The notes under the pieces were generated by a model. It saw nothing but the letters and a program-made list of their open reading frames with translations, was not told the DNA's origin and ran no database searches. Shown piece after piece: positions 1 through 7,981 of a stretch of DNA of 44,467 nucleotides (position 1 is its first letter; the number at the start of each line of letters is the position of its first letter). A program made the position numbers and the translations under genes. This DNA is from DAOUEG01 sp964595455 (GTDB lineage Bacteria > Chloroflexota > Dehalococcoidia > Dehalococcoidales > RBG-16-60-22), in the NCBI GenBank assembly GCA_964595455.1, contig CAZQQL010000011.1, positions 1 to 44,467 on the forward strand, written 5' to 3'.

Positions 1-360
1 GCCCTGCTTCTCCGCTTCGCGTTGCATGATTCCGGCAGCTCCCGGGGACAGCCAGCGATTTTTTCCGGATTCGACCGCATTTTCAGGATCGGGTCCGTAA
101 GTATCGAAGACGGCAACGGGTATTCCCGTAAGCCCTCTTTTCCTCATATCCTTCAGGACATTCAGGGTTTTGCCATCCGGTCTGGCGAACCGTGTCGGAG
201 AGCCGATGAAGATAAAGTCCGGTGTTTCCGTCCCCGCCACATCCTGGCGAACGTCATGGATACTAGCCTCGTGGCCCCGGGTCGTCAGTTGCCGGGCAAT
301 GGTTTCCGCGACCAGCTTCGTGTTCCCGAAATGACTTCTGTACAAGACGATTCCTTTCAT
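1..360 (-). CDS. Flavodoxin-domain protein (C-terminus cut by window edge)
   Basis: The minus strand reads open from an ATG at 360 to the window edge, giving 120 residues with no stop. The N-terminus starts MKGIVLYRSHFGNTKLVAE, the flavodoxin FMN-phosphate loop (S-x-x-G-N-T-x). A strand ending FIFIGSPTRFARP (about residues 48-60) is the usual second FMN-contact region, and AVFDTYGPDP is a later core strand. Such proteins carry electrons through FMN in the cytoplasm. A GAGAGG ribosome site lies 9 bases before the ATG. The start is 39 bases after the stop of the alpha/beta hydrolase, so it is probably the last visible gene of that minus-strand operon. The family call is firm; the redox partner and full length are not visible. 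Confidence 0.88.
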   Translation of the reverse strand, partial: MKGIVLYRSHFGNTKLVAETIARQLTTRGHEASIHDVRQDVAGTETPDFIFIGSPTRFARPDGKTLNVLKDMRKRGLTGIPVAVFDTYGPDPENAVESGKNRWLSPGAAGIMQREAEKQG

Positions 361-399
361 GATTGGTACCTCTCTTCATTTATTTCTTTATTTTTTTAT

Positions 400-1548
400 T
401 CAGGCGACATTCTGCCTTTCAACTCTTTCAGACAAGGCTTGCGGCGTGCCGGTTTGAGGCTTTATTCTGTTTTTCGTTTGAAAAAGCGGGTACAGCGCTT
501 TACAGAACCTGATGAGTTCGATGAAAAGACGCCGTACCGGCAACTTTGACGGATCGAGGTGCTGGAAATTCAGTTCCCGGTACCGCGCATTGCCATAATC
601 CTGCAGGCTGGAGTGAAGCTGCCGGGATTCGCCGACCGGAATGACGGTATCGCCGACATCGTGCAGCAGGAGGACGAGGGGAGCATGGATATCTTTCACG
701 CAACGGGCGGGAGACATGGCATCGAGCCGGTGTAAGAGGCCGTCAGGCATCCGCCGCATGAGTTCCCGTGCCTCTTCTACATCCGGGTGGGATAATAGTG
801 AGCAGATGGTTGTTGCGTCCCGGGAAAGCCTTTCAGCCGCCGGAGGGTGTTCAGGAGCGGAAAATGCTTCCCGGAGCATGCGGGATTCGGACGGTCCCAG
901 GTCTTCCGTCAGACAGCGGACCAGTACTTTGCGGGTCAATGGATCGACGTTCCAGTGCCCCCGGGTTTTTTCTTTTATCGTGGTGGAGCTTGCAGCATCA
1001 AGCAGGAGGGTGAGGAGAGAATGGAAGGGAGCGTAGGCTGCAACGAACGAAACCTTATCACGGATGCAGGGGCTGGCGGCTGCCATAAGGGAGAACGATC
1101 CTCCCACGCAGGTCCCAAGGAGACCGCTCCTGCCAGGGTCGGCGAACGGCTGGCGGACCAGCCACTGATAGGCAAGGGAGATATTCCCGGTGTCATCCGG
1201 CGACAGGCGTAAATCCCTCATTGCCGGCGACCAGTAGAGGAGCGCTGCGAAACCGGCGCGGGCCAGCGCCTCACCCAGACGCGGCACCTGGGGGTGATCG
1301 GTCCCGAACGGTACCACCCCCAGGCAGACCACGATAGCGGGATGGCGACCTTTACCGGAGGGACGATAGAGGTCCGCGGTAGCGTTGCCATGGAGTACCG
1401 GGAACGTTACTTTTTCGATCACAGGCTTTCCCGTGCACCAATCGACCGGCCTGGAGGGCAGCATGGGGAAGACCTTGAGCAGGAAGACCGTCATCCTGAC
1501 CCAGGCAGGGACTGCAAGTAAACTTCTTTGCAATACGGTAGTGTTCAT
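400..1548 (-). CDS. Alpha/beta hydrolase, dienelactone-hydrolase-like
   Basis: This 382-residue protein has an alpha/beta-hydrolase layout. The nucleophile elbow GTCVGGS lies at about residues 145-151, with Cys147 in the nucleophile position as in dienelactone hydrolases. An acid-bearing strand follows (LLLHDVGDTVIP, probable catalytic Asp), then a late His (FQHLDPSKL). An oxyanion strand AIVVCLGVVPFG is near residue 71. I chose the ATG at 1548 because it has a GGAGG site 10 bases upstream and avoids overlap with the gene ending at 1574; an in-frame ATG at 1632 would add 28 Arg-rich, poorly structured residues. It is probably a cytoplasmic hydrolase of an ester, lactone or thioester. The substrate is unknown. 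Confidence 0.8.
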   Translation of the reverse strand: MNTTVLQRSLLAVPAWVRMTVFLLKVFPMLPSRPVDWCTGKPVIEKVTFPVLHGNATADLYRPSGKGRHPAIVVCLGVVPFGTDHPQVPRLGEALARAGFAALLYWSPAMRDLRLSPDDTGNISLAYQWLVRQPFADPGRSGLLGTCVGGSFSLMAAASPCIRDKVSFVAAYAPFHSLLTLLLDAASSTTIKEKTRGHWNVDPLTRKVLVRCLTEDLGPSESRMLREAFSAPEHPPAAERLSRDATTICSLLSHPDVEEARELMRRMPDGLLHRLDAMSPARCVKDIHAPLVLLLHDVGDTVIPVGESRQLHSSLQDYGNARYRELNFQHLDPSKLPVRRLFIELIRFCKALYPLFQTKNRIKPQTGTPQALSERVERQNVA

Positions 1549-1573
1549 CCGACGTCTTCCTCCAGGGAACGAT

Positions 1574-1777
1574 TCATGCGGTTTTCTTGATTTTGCGGAA
1601 AACGCTGACCACCGCTCCGGCAGCGAACGCAAGAGCTACGATGCCCAGTATCCTGTGAAAGTCGGTGCTCCCTGCCGCAGCAGCTTCCGGGTTGTTAGCC
1701 AGGTAGAAGCCGCAGATTGACTGGGAAGCGAGCAGTACCAGGGTCGTAATCGTGAAAAACCTAAAGAGTTTCATCAT
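1574..1777 (-). CDS. Small two-helix membrane protein
   Basis: A 67-residue protein with a hydrophobic N-terminal segment (about residues 7-28, including LVLLASQSICGFYLA) and a second segment (about 43-60, ILGIVALAFAAGAVVSVF), ending in a basic tail KKIKKTA-like that would stay in the cytoplasm. The short linker is rich in Ala and Gly. An AAGGAG site precedes its double ATG, and it overlaps the end of the upstream gene by 17 bases, which indicates translational coupling. I do not recognise the family. A small inner-membrane protein of unknown role is all that can be supported. Confidence 0.65.
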   Translation of the reverse strand: MMKLFRFFTITTLVLLASQSICGFYLANNPEAAAAGSTDFHRILGIVALAFAAGAVVSVFRKIKKTA

Positions 1778-2093
1778 TCATCTCCTTATCAGTAGTTTTG
1801 ATTGAGCTTCGTTGCAAAACCTTGCACATGGCGTTCACATAATCGCTGTATTTTTCCTCCTTTCGTTCCTTAATGCTGATGCAGATAACTTTAAGGTTCA
1901 GGTCCCGTAACCTGTTCAGGAGTCCGAAAAGCGCCGGCTGATCCGGCATGAAACCGCAGAGAATGACATGGCCGCCCGGGAGATAATCAGCGTTGAGGTC
2001 TTCGAACCAGCTCAGCCAGCGATAATCCAGGTGGTTCTGGATTATTATCCTGCAATCGTATCCCGTTCTGTAGTGCGATGTTTGCGGGTCCAT
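1761..2093 (-). CDS. Conserved-looking small protein next to MalT-type regulator
   Basis: A 110-residue soluble protein. The middle reads WLSWFEDLNADYLPGGHVIL, followed by CGFMPDQPALFGLLNRLRDL and a strand LKVICISIKE. This resembles short proteins of about 70-110 residues that I associate with Chloroflexota and actinobacterial genomes (pattern: IQNHLDxRW..WF, then DQxALxGLLxxLRDLxL). No enzymatic motif is visible. It heads a minus-strand operon (small membrane protein, hydrolase, flavodoxin) and is divergent from the LuxR-type regulator, with about 140 bases between starts. Its function is unknown; a partner or sensor role with the divergent regulator is speculation. Confidence 0.65.
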   Translation of the reverse strand: MDPQTSHYRTGYDCRIIIQNHLDYRWLSWFEDLNADYLPGGHVILCGFMPDQPALFGLLNRLRDLNLKVICISIKERKEEKYSDYVNAMCKVLQRSSIKTTDKEMNDETL

Positions 2094-2232
2094 TATCGTT
2101 ACTCCTTTGGCTGGTTACCTTCAGGATACGGGATGGTTTACCGCGCATCATCTGCTGAATGGTATAGATGGAGGTTTATTTCCGGGTTACCGTATGGAAG
2201 AAGGCATCGCCTTTAGGTATAATGAACGCGAA

Positions 2233-4920
2233 ATGGCGATACAGGAAGAATTGCTCAGGACCAAGCTGTATGTTCCGCCCCAAAGGCCGGAGACGATCGA
2301 GCGTCTGCGGTTAGAAGCGATGCTCGATACCGGGTTGTCCGCGCAGCTCATCCTCATATCGGCGCCGGCCGGCTTCGGCAAGACGAGTCTTCTGCGGGAA
2401 TGGCTGGCCGGCTCTCCTACACAGGCTGCCTGGATATCGCTCGACAAAGGAGATAACGACCCGGCCAGGTTTCTGAGATATTTTGTCGCGGGTATCAGGT
2501 CGATAGCTCCGGATGCCGTCGCGACCATGGACAGCATCTTAACGTCATCACAGACGCAGACCGGACCGGTGGAAATGGAAGGATTTTTCACTTTCGTCAT
2601 TAATTTGCTAGCGGAGGTTTCCGGACAGTCTTTTATAGTGCTGGATGATTACCACGTTATCGAGAACCGGGACATCCATGCCGCGGTAGCTTTCTTCATC
2701 GAGAATGTTCCTTCTCATGTCCACCTCATCATTTCTACCCGCAACGACCCGCCTTTGCCCCTGGCCCGGTGGCGGGTGAGGGGGCGGATGACCGAGATCC
2801 GTAGTGACGACCTGAGGTTTTCCGTTGAAGAAACCCGTACTTTCCTTGCCCGTGTGCTGGGAAAGGACCTTTCCCTGGACGATGCGGCTGCTCTTGAAAC
2901 AAAGACCGAAGGATGGGCAGCGGGGCTCCAGATGGCGATCCTATCAATGCAGGGAAGAAATGATATTTCCGGGTTCATCAGGACTTTCTCCGGAAGTCAC
3001 CGTTACATCATGGATTACCTGGTGGAAGAGGTGCTCCGCCAGCAAACAGAGGATACCCAGACGTTTTTACTGCGGACTTCCATCCTGGAAAGGTTGAATG
3101 GAGACCTGTGCGATGTGATAACGGAGCAGCCGGGTGGACGACAGAGATTGGAAATGCTGGAAAGCGCCAACATGTTCCTGCTGCCGCTCGATGACCGGCG
3201 TGAATGGTACCGCTATCATCACCTGTTCGCGGACCTGCTGCAGGCTCGGTTGCAGGAGTCGTCTCCGGACCTGGTCCGATCTCTCCACCGCCGCGCCGCG
3301 CGGTGGTACGAGGGACATGGGATGATCATGGATGCTGTTAATCATTCCCAGGCTGCGATGGACCATGAACGTACCGCCGGTCTCCTTGAAAAAGCCACGC
3401 TGCCGCTGTTAATCCGCGGTGAATTGACGACGCTGCTGACATGGAGCGAACACCTCCCGGAGGACATCATAGAGTCCCGGCCTCGCCTTTGCATCAATCT
3501 CGCCTTGCTGTTCGTTTTCGCGGGCAGGACACAGGAGATCGAGCGCTTTCTGATGAAAGCGGAAAACAACCTGCCGGGGGATAGCGGCTCTAAAGAGATA
3601 CAGGATATGCTGGGTACCATTGCGGCCCTGCGGGGATTTGCCGCCGATATGAAAGGTGACACTACCCTTGCCATCAGTCTGGCCCATGAATCGGAGAAAC
3701 TTCTTGCTGAGTCCAATACATTCATGAGAACCGTTCTCCCGCTCGTCCTCGCCAGGTCATACCGGCTGGATGGGAATATGGTCGAAGCAACGGTACAACT
3801 CAAAAAACTGATTGAAGCAGCGCATGCGGCCGATAACGTCATGACGCTGGCTGCAGTCCATTATGAACTTGGGGCTACCTGGAAAATCGAGGGGAAACTC
3901 CGGGCGGCAGCCAGCCTGTATGAGGACACGCTGCGGGCGGTAACGGAAAAGGGGGCGCGACATTTCGGGACGGTAGCCAAAATAGACGCGGGGATGGTTG
4001 ACGTACTGCGTGAATGGAATGAGCTTACAGCGGCCGAGGCGCGGGGTACAGAGATGCTGCAAACCCTGAAAACCTGGAAAAATCCTACCGATCTCGTCAT
4101 CGCCTACCTGGCGGTCTCGCGTGTACGGCTGGCACAGCAAGATAGCAACGGCGCTTCCGAGATACTGGAAAAAGCCGAGCATCTGTACCGAAATTACCCG
4201 TTGTTCCCACCGTTGGGGACAATGATCGAAACCGACCGGGTAAGGCTCTGGTTGGCTGAGGGCGATCTTGCCGCCGCCAGCCATTGGGCGGAGGAACGTA
4301 GCTGCGTCACGACGAGGCCATTGATCGTACGTGAACTGGAGGAGATCACCGTGGCTCGCGTCCGGCTCGAACAGAAAAGATCCGCCGAGGCATCGGACCT
4401 GCTTTCAGGCCTTGAAGAATCGGCCGAAAAAGGGAAAAGGAACGGACGACTGATAGAGATTCACGTCCTGAGGGCGCTGGCTTTCAAGGCACTGAACCAG
4501 GAAGAAAATGCCCTGGCGGCGCTGGAGAGAGCCCTTTATCTGGCTGAGCCGGAGGGGTATATGCGCGTATTCCTGGATGCGGGCACACCGATGGCTGAAC
4601 TTCTCTTTTTCCTCAAGGGCCGCCGAGGGAAACACCAGAGTAATCAATCTTTCTCCAGGGACTATCTTAATCGTCTGCTTGGTTCTTTCCCGGGCCTGCC
4701 ATCTTCTTTAAGAACAGATTTACCGGAAGGACTCAGCGAACGCGAATTGGAAATCCTGCGGCTCATGGCGCGGGGAATGACGAACCAGCAAATAGCGGAT
4801 GAGCTGTTCATTACTCCCGGTACCGTCAAGGCCCACTCGGCCAACATTTACCGCAAGCTGGATGCGGAAAACCGCACACAGGCCGTTGCCCTGGCGCGTG
4901 AACTTGATTTGTTGACTTGA
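2233..4920 (+). CDS. MalT-like LuxR-family ATP-dependent transcriptional regulator
   Basis: A large (895-residue) STAND-type regulator. The N-terminus begins LLRTKLYVPPQRPE, the usual opening of MalT-like proteins, then a Walker A loop APAGFGKTS (about residues 44-52) and a Walker B strand FIVLDDYH (about 134-141). A long helical repeat region (TPR/MalT type) follows, and a C-terminal LuxR helix-turn-helix: LSERELEILRLMARGMTNQQ, then IADELFITPGTVKAHSANIY, ending near residue 893. Such proteins bind ATP and an inducer, oligomerise and activate transcription. I chose the ATG at 2233 because it matches the family N-terminus; an ATG at 2194 and a TTG at 2107 are in frame, and none has a strong ribosome site. 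It is divergent from the hydrolase/flavodoxin operon, a plausible target. Confidence 0.9.
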   Translation: MAIQEELLRTKLYVPPQRPETIERLRLEAMLDTGLSAQLILISAPAGFGKTSLLREWLAGSPTQAAWISLDKGDNDPARFLRYFVAGIRSIAPDAVATMDSILTSSQTQTGPVEMEGFFTFVINLLAEVSGQSFIVLDDYHVIENRDIHAAVAFFIENVPSHVHLIISTRNDPPLPLARWRVRGRMTEIRSDDLRFSVEETRTFLARVLGKDLSLDDAAALETKTEGWAAGLQMAILSMQGRNDISGFIRTFSGSHRYIMDYLVEEVLRQQTEDTQTFLLRTSILERLNGDLCDVITEQPGGRQRLEMLESANMFLLPLDDRREWYRYHHLFADLLQARLQESSPDLVRSLHRRAARWYEGHGMIMDAVNHSQAAMDHERTAGLLEKATLPLLIRGELTTLLTWSEHLPEDIIESRPRLCINLALLFVFAGRTQEIERFLMKAENNLPGDSGSKEIQDMLGTIAALRGFAADMKGDTTLAISLAHESEKLLAESNTFMRTVLPLVLARSYRLDGNMVEATVQLKKLIEAAHAADNVMTLAAVHYELGATWKIEGKLRAAASLYEDTLRAVTEKGARHFGTVAKIDAGMVDVLREWNELTAAEARGTEMLQTLKTWKNPTDLVIAYLAVSRVRLAQQDSNGASEILEKAEHLYRNYPLFPPLGTMIETDRVRLWLAEGDLAAASHWAEERSCVTTRPLIVRELEEITVARVRLEQKRSAEASDLLSGLEESAEKGKRNGRLIEIHVLRALAFKALNQEENALAALERALYLAEPEGYMRVFLDAGTPMAELLFFLKGRRGKHQSNQSFSRDYLNRLLGSFPGLPSSLRTDLPEGLSERELEILRLMARGMTNQQIADELFITPGTVKAHSANIYRKLDAENRTQAVALARELDLLT

Positions 4921-5056
4921 ACATAAAATGGCAGATCCTGCTATCCGGCCCGTTCGGCTCGCGCTACAGCCAGAACCCAGCGAATCGTTTCCGGTGTTCC
5001 GGGCCGCATGCCAACAATCTGGTTACACAACCATACGAGTATACTTACACTCAGAC

Positions 5057-5086
5057 TTGACCTTTCCTGTAACTTTGTCGTAATAT
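5057..5086 (+). promoter_or_regulatory. Sigma-70 type promoter for cupin-MarR pair
   Basis: TTGACC at 5057-5062 and TAATAT at 5081-5086 are separated by 18 bases. Transcription would begin near 5093, inside the palindrome at 5091-5102, giving a leader of about 30 bases before the TTG start at 5125. A weaker palindrome AGTATACT lies upstream of the -35 at 5039-5046. Confidence 0.7.
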
Positions 5087-5090
5087 GTTA

Positions 5091-5102
5091 ATCGTATACG
5101 AT
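5091..5102. promoter_or_regulatory. Putative MarR operator (single site)
   Basis: ATCGTATACGAT is a perfect 12-base palindrome covering the expected transcription start of the cupin-MarR transcript. It matches the consensus TCGTWTACGA found at four other promoter regions in this window. Repressor binding here would block the start site, so the MarR gene downstream would be autoregulated. The regulator assignment is inferred from position only. Confidence 0.65.
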
Positions 5103-5124
5103 AATAAAGTAAGGACATACGAAC

Positions 5125-5613
5125 TTGACCGATTCAGAATACAGCAAACTCAAATCGACCGAAATCATCAGGAACACTATTTATCCGCCGTTCAAGAACA
5201 TGATTTATTACGCGCTGGAAAACAGTTCTTTCCAGATACGGTTCACGCATGTCAGCGTACCGTTCGAAGGCAAGGAACAGGGCCACAAGCATGATTTCGC
5301 CGAAGTATGGGTCTTCGTGCCGTGTTCGGAAGACCTTAATGATTATGATGCGGAAACCGAGATATACGTCGGTGACAAAGGCGAGAAGATAGTCGTCCGG
5401 GAGACGTGTTCCGTTCATATTCCGGCCGGATTGACCCATTGTCCCATCATACATAAAAGGGTCGGCAAGCCGTTTTTCTTCGTCAACTGCCCGATAACCC
5501 CGCAATACTCAGCCGAGATCGGGGGGCAAAAAATCGATTACCCCGTCGATCAAGATAATTTCCCCCGGGAATACTTCCAGACCAGCGTGGCTGAGAAGAA
5601 GGACCGGCAGTAA
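5125..5613 (+). CDS. Cupin-like small protein (TTG start)
   Basis: A 162-residue cupin-fold protein. It has a first metal-type motif GHKHDFAEVWVF (His, His, Glu) and a second motif with PAGLTHCPII, the usual arrangement of cupin motifs 1 and 2 on a beta-barrel. The region NTIYPPFKNMIYYALENSSF is nearly identical to the cupin at 39961-40404, its closest relative here. The start is TTG with AAGGA nine bases upstream; no in-frame ATG precedes the conserved part. It lies 30 bases before a MarR gene in the same transcript. Cupins of this size may be dioxygenases, isomerases, lyases or ligand sensors, and I cannot choose among these. Confidence 0.85.
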   Translation: MTDSEYSKLKSTEIIRNTIYPPFKNMIYYALENSSFQIRFTHVSVPFEGKEQGHKHDFAEVWVFVPCSEDLNDYDAETEIYVGDKGEKIVVRETCSVHIPAGLTHCPIIHKRVGKPFFFVNCPITPQYSAEIGGQKIDYPVDQDNFPREYFQTSVAEKKDRQ

Positions 5614-5643
5614 TCCCGTAAGGGAGCAGGGCTTTAGCCAGTA

Positions 5644-6174
5644 ATGAACGAAAAAATGGATTCATCCTGCGATCAAATGCCGGACCAGTATTCAGACTAT
5701 TATTTATGGATACTCCTCAGCCAGACCTGGGAATCCATATCCAAGGCGCGCAAGAAGGAACTGGCGCCCCACAATCTCTCAGAGATACGGGCGGCGCTGC
5801 TGTTCATCATCCAGCTCATCGGGCGGGAAGCGACCCCGACCAATATCTCCAAGTGGCTTTTCAAGGAGCCGCATTCCATTTCCGAAATCGTGGACAGGAT
5901 GGTGAAAGACGACCTGGTCAGCAAGATCAAAGACCTGGAACGGAAAAACCAGGTGAGGATAGAGCTGACGAAGAAAGGCCTGGAGAGCTACAATACTTCC
6001 ATGATACCGGACAGCATTCCCAAGATAGCCTCCGTCCTGTCTGCCGTGGAGCGGGAGTACTTTGTTACATCGCTGATCAAGCTCCGCGCTGCGGCAATCA
6101 AATATGCCGGTATTACGCAGGACATTCCGCTCCCGCCGATCGAAATGAGCTTGCCTCCGCAGGAACCCATCTAG
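5644..6174 (+). CDS. MarR-family transcriptional regulator (arm A)
   Basis: A 176-residue winged-helix protein of MarR type. Helices YYLWILLSQTWESISKARKK begin the dimerisation region. The DNA-reading segment is ATPTNISKWLFKEPHSISEI followed by VDRMVKDDLVSKIKDLERKN, and the wing ends QVRIELTKKG. The homologue at 39360-39848 shares the same order and most of the recognition helix (LFKEPHSISEIVDRM against LLREPHSVSEIIDRM), so both probably read the same DNA site. It is cotranscribed with the cupin at 5125, whose promoter carries the palindromic operator. MarR proteins are usually repressors released by an aromatic or acidic ligand. The ribosome site before the ATG is weak. Confidence 0.88.
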   Translation: MNEKMDSSCDQMPDQYSDYYLWILLSQTWESISKARKKELAPHNLSEIRAALLFIIQLIGREATPTNISKWLFKEPHSISEIVDRMVKDDLVSKIKDLERKNQVRIELTKKGLESYNTSMIPDSIPKIASVLSAVEREYFVTSLIKLRAAAIKYAGITQDIPLPPIEMSLPPQEPI

Positions 6175-6321
6175 CAGACATTGCGCGGCATCTCTCCCCG
6201 GGTCCCGGTCCGTCCGGACTGTTTTCCCATGGCGCGCAATCTCCGACCCATGGAATCCGTATTTACCTGTCCTGGATACCGGTTTGAAAAAATTTTCTCA
6301 CCGCCGTGAAATTCCAGCGTA

Positions 6322-6333
6322 TCCGTATACGGA
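6322..6333. promoter_or_regulatory. Palindrome upstream of -35, operator-like
   Basis: TCCGTATACGGA is a perfect 12-base palindrome sharing the core CGTATACG with the operator consensus. It ends seven bases before the -35 hexamer. It could be an accessory regulator site or an activator site. Support is weaker than for the downstream pair because this variant occurs once. Confidence 0.45.
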
Positions 6334-6339
6334 ACAAAC

Positions 6340-6369
6340 TTGACACCGCCGCCCTTTCACTGTTACAAT
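6340..6369 (+). promoter_or_regulatory. Sigma-70 type promoter of arm A operon
   Basis: TTGACA at 6340-6345 and TACAAT at 6364-6369 with an 18-base spacer give a near-consensus promoter for the nine-gene run that begins with the FAD oxidase at 6507. The expected start is near 6376, just before the tandem operator. Confidence 0.72.
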
Positions 6370-6381
6370 TCGGGACGTTTA

Positions 6382-6404
6382 TCGTTTACGATTATCGTTT
6401 ACGA
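6382..6404. promoter_or_regulatory. Tandem MarR operator pair
   Basis: Two identical TCGTTTACGA sites at 6382-6391 and 6395-6404 lie 13 bp apart centre to centre, just downstream of the predicted transcription start. The same doubling and the same 13-bp spacing occur at 39147-39169 and 41689-41711, which argues for a real cooperative binding site. Confidence 0.68.
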
Positions 6405-6506
6405 GCAAATGTTCCTCCCGGTTTTCGGGGCCGGACTTGTATGTGGTCGTCAGGCAGAAAATCATGGAAAGACAACCAACCGGTTATTCAGTGAAAGGGG
6501 TAGCAT

Positions 6507-7970
6507 ATGATCGCCGAAGGAAAGCTGGCGAAAATACTTGGCGCCGGTAATATCTACAGCCAGCCAGAGATACTGGGCCAATATACGAAAGATGCAAGTT
6601 TCGTCTCCGCCGTACGTCCAGACTGTGTGGTGAAGCCGAGTACCACTGATGACGTCAAGCACATCGTAGCCTTGGCCAGGGAAACGCAGACGCCGCTGGT
6701 ACCGGTGAGTTCCGGCCCGCCCCATTTCCGCGGCGATACCGTGCCCAGTGCGGGAGGCGCTGTCGTTGTGGACCTCTCCGGCATGAAGAAAATAGTTCGG
6801 GTCGACCGTCTCAACCGCGTCTGTATGTTCGAACCGGGCGTGACGTTCGGAGAGTTGATCCCGGCCGTCACCAAAGAGGGGCTGCGCCTCAACGTACCGC
6901 TCATGCCGAGGAGCACCAAGTCCGTCACGGCCAGCATGCTGGAACGCGAGCCGGTCATCCTGCCTATCTATCACTGGGACATCATGGACCCCCTGGACTG
7001 CCTGGAAATCATCTTCGGTACCGGGGACATGTTCCGCACCGGCGCTGCCGCCGGTCCGGGCACGCTCGAGGAGCAATGGGAAGCCGGAGGGGCGCAGGTT
7101 GAGGCGGCGGGGCCGTCTTCCGCCTCCTGGTACCGGCTCATCGGCGGTTCACAGGGGACGATGGGCATCGTCACCTGGTCATCCGCCCGTTGTGAAATTT
7201 TACCCAAAAAAGAAGAGCCCTACGTTGTCGGTTCGGCAAGCCTGGATGCCCTGATGGAGATGGTCCACTGGCTGATACGGATGAGAATCCCCAACGAGTG
7301 CTTTATCGTCAACAATACCAGCCTGGCGGCGATGATGGCCGACAAGACCGGCGACTACGAAACCATCAAGCAGAGTCTGCCGGAGTGGGTGTTGTTCTAC
7401 AACCTGGCCGGCTACGATTATTTCCCGGAAGATCGCATCAAAGCCCACGAGACGGACGCTTACGGAATCGCCCAGAAAGCTCAGGTGGATATTTCCCGCA
7501 CCGCGGGCAAGGTCTCGGCTTTCGACCTTCTCCAAGCCGCACGGACGCCCTCCGCGGAGCCATACTGGAAGATACGCCAGAAGGGCGGCTGCCAGGACAT
7601 CTTCTTCATCACCAAGTTCCAGGGAGTGGTGGAGACGACCGCCTGCATGAAGCAACTGGCCGATGCGGCAGGCTACGCCGCCACGGACCTGGGCGTCTAT
7701 GTCCAGCCGTTAGTGCAGGGAGCGAACTTCCATGTGGAGTTCAACCTGTTCTACGATACGGCCAACAACAAAGAAGCAGAACGGGTCAGGGGACTGGCGG
7801 CGAGCGCCATCAATCCTCTCATCAACCGGGGCGCTTTCTTTTCCCGGCCTTACGGCGAAACGGCCCGGTCTATCCTGAACCGGGACGCAGCGACGGTGGC
7901 CGCCCTGAAGCGGGTAAAATCCATCGTCGACCCGGACAACATCATGAATCCGGGAAAACTGTGTTTCTAA
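6507..7970 (+). CDS. FAD-binding oxidoreductase A (GlcD/VAO-type flavoprotein), arm A
   Basis: A 487-residue flavoprotein of the VAO/PCMH fold. The N-terminal FAD domain has TPLVPVSSGPPHFRGDTVP (about residues 60-80), a strand VVVDLSGMKKIVRVDRLNRV and the phosphate-contact region EPGVTFGELIPAV. A substrate/cap domain follows, and the C-terminus IVDPDNIMNPGKLCF is the standard ending of FAD-linked oxidase subunits such as glycolate or D-lactate dehydrogenases. It is the first gene of an FAD-FeS-FAD trio with only 11 bases to the Fe-S gene, like GlcD of glycolate oxidase. Its paralogue at 37164-38627 has the same length. It probably oxidises a hydroxylated substrate and passes electrons to the Fe-S subunit. 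The substrate is unknown. Confidence 0.88.
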   Translation: MIAEGKLAKILGAGNIYSQPEILGQYTKDASFVSAVRPDCVVKPSTTDDVKHIVALARETQTPLVPVSSGPPHFRGDTVPSAGGAVVVDLSGMKKIVRVDRLNRVCMFEPGVTFGELIPAVTKEGLRLNVPLMPRSTKSVTASMLEREPVILPIYHWDIMDPLDCLEIIFGTGDMFRTGAAAGPGTLEEQWEAGGAQVEAAGPSSASWYRLIGGSQGTMGIVTWSSARCEILPKKEEPYVVGSASLDALMEMVHWLIRMRIPNECFIVNNTSLAAMMADKTGDYETIKQSLPEWVLFYNLAGYDYFPEDRIKAHETDAYGIAQKAQVDISRTAGKVSAFDLLQAARTPSAEPYWKIRQKGGCQDIFFITKFQGVVETTACMKQLADAAGYAATDLGVYVQPLVQGANFHVEFNLFYDTANNKEAERVRGLAASAINPLINRGAFFSRPYGETARSILNRDAATVAALKRVKSIVDPDNIMNPGKLCF

Positions 7971-7981
7971 GGAGTATTACG

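Larger units (their letters stand above)
6175..6506. other. Intergenic regulatory region upstream of arm A oxidoreductase operon
   Basis: This 332-base gap has no convincing gene. It holds an imperfect inverted repeat with 12-base arms (6180-6191 and 6229-6240, 11 of 12 paired), which may end the MarR transcript. It then holds a palindrome at 6322-6333, a promoter at 6340-6369, two operator copies at 6382-6404 and the AAAGGGG ribosome site of the FAD oxidase gene. The untranslated leader is about 130 bases long; I see no recognisable riboswitch in it. Confidence 0.6.

Noticed and set aside
6180..6240. Inverted repeat with 12-base arms after the arm A MarR gene, considered as a terminator
   Set aside because: The loop is about 37 bases long and no T-tract follows the right arm, so it is only noted as a structured part of the gap.
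7298..7981. Upstream extension of the Fe-S protein frame into the FAD oxidase gene
   Set aside because: The extension lies in another frame of a real gene and is Arg/Gly/Pro-rich. The ATG at 7982 has a good AGGAG site and matches the arm B paralogue start exactly.
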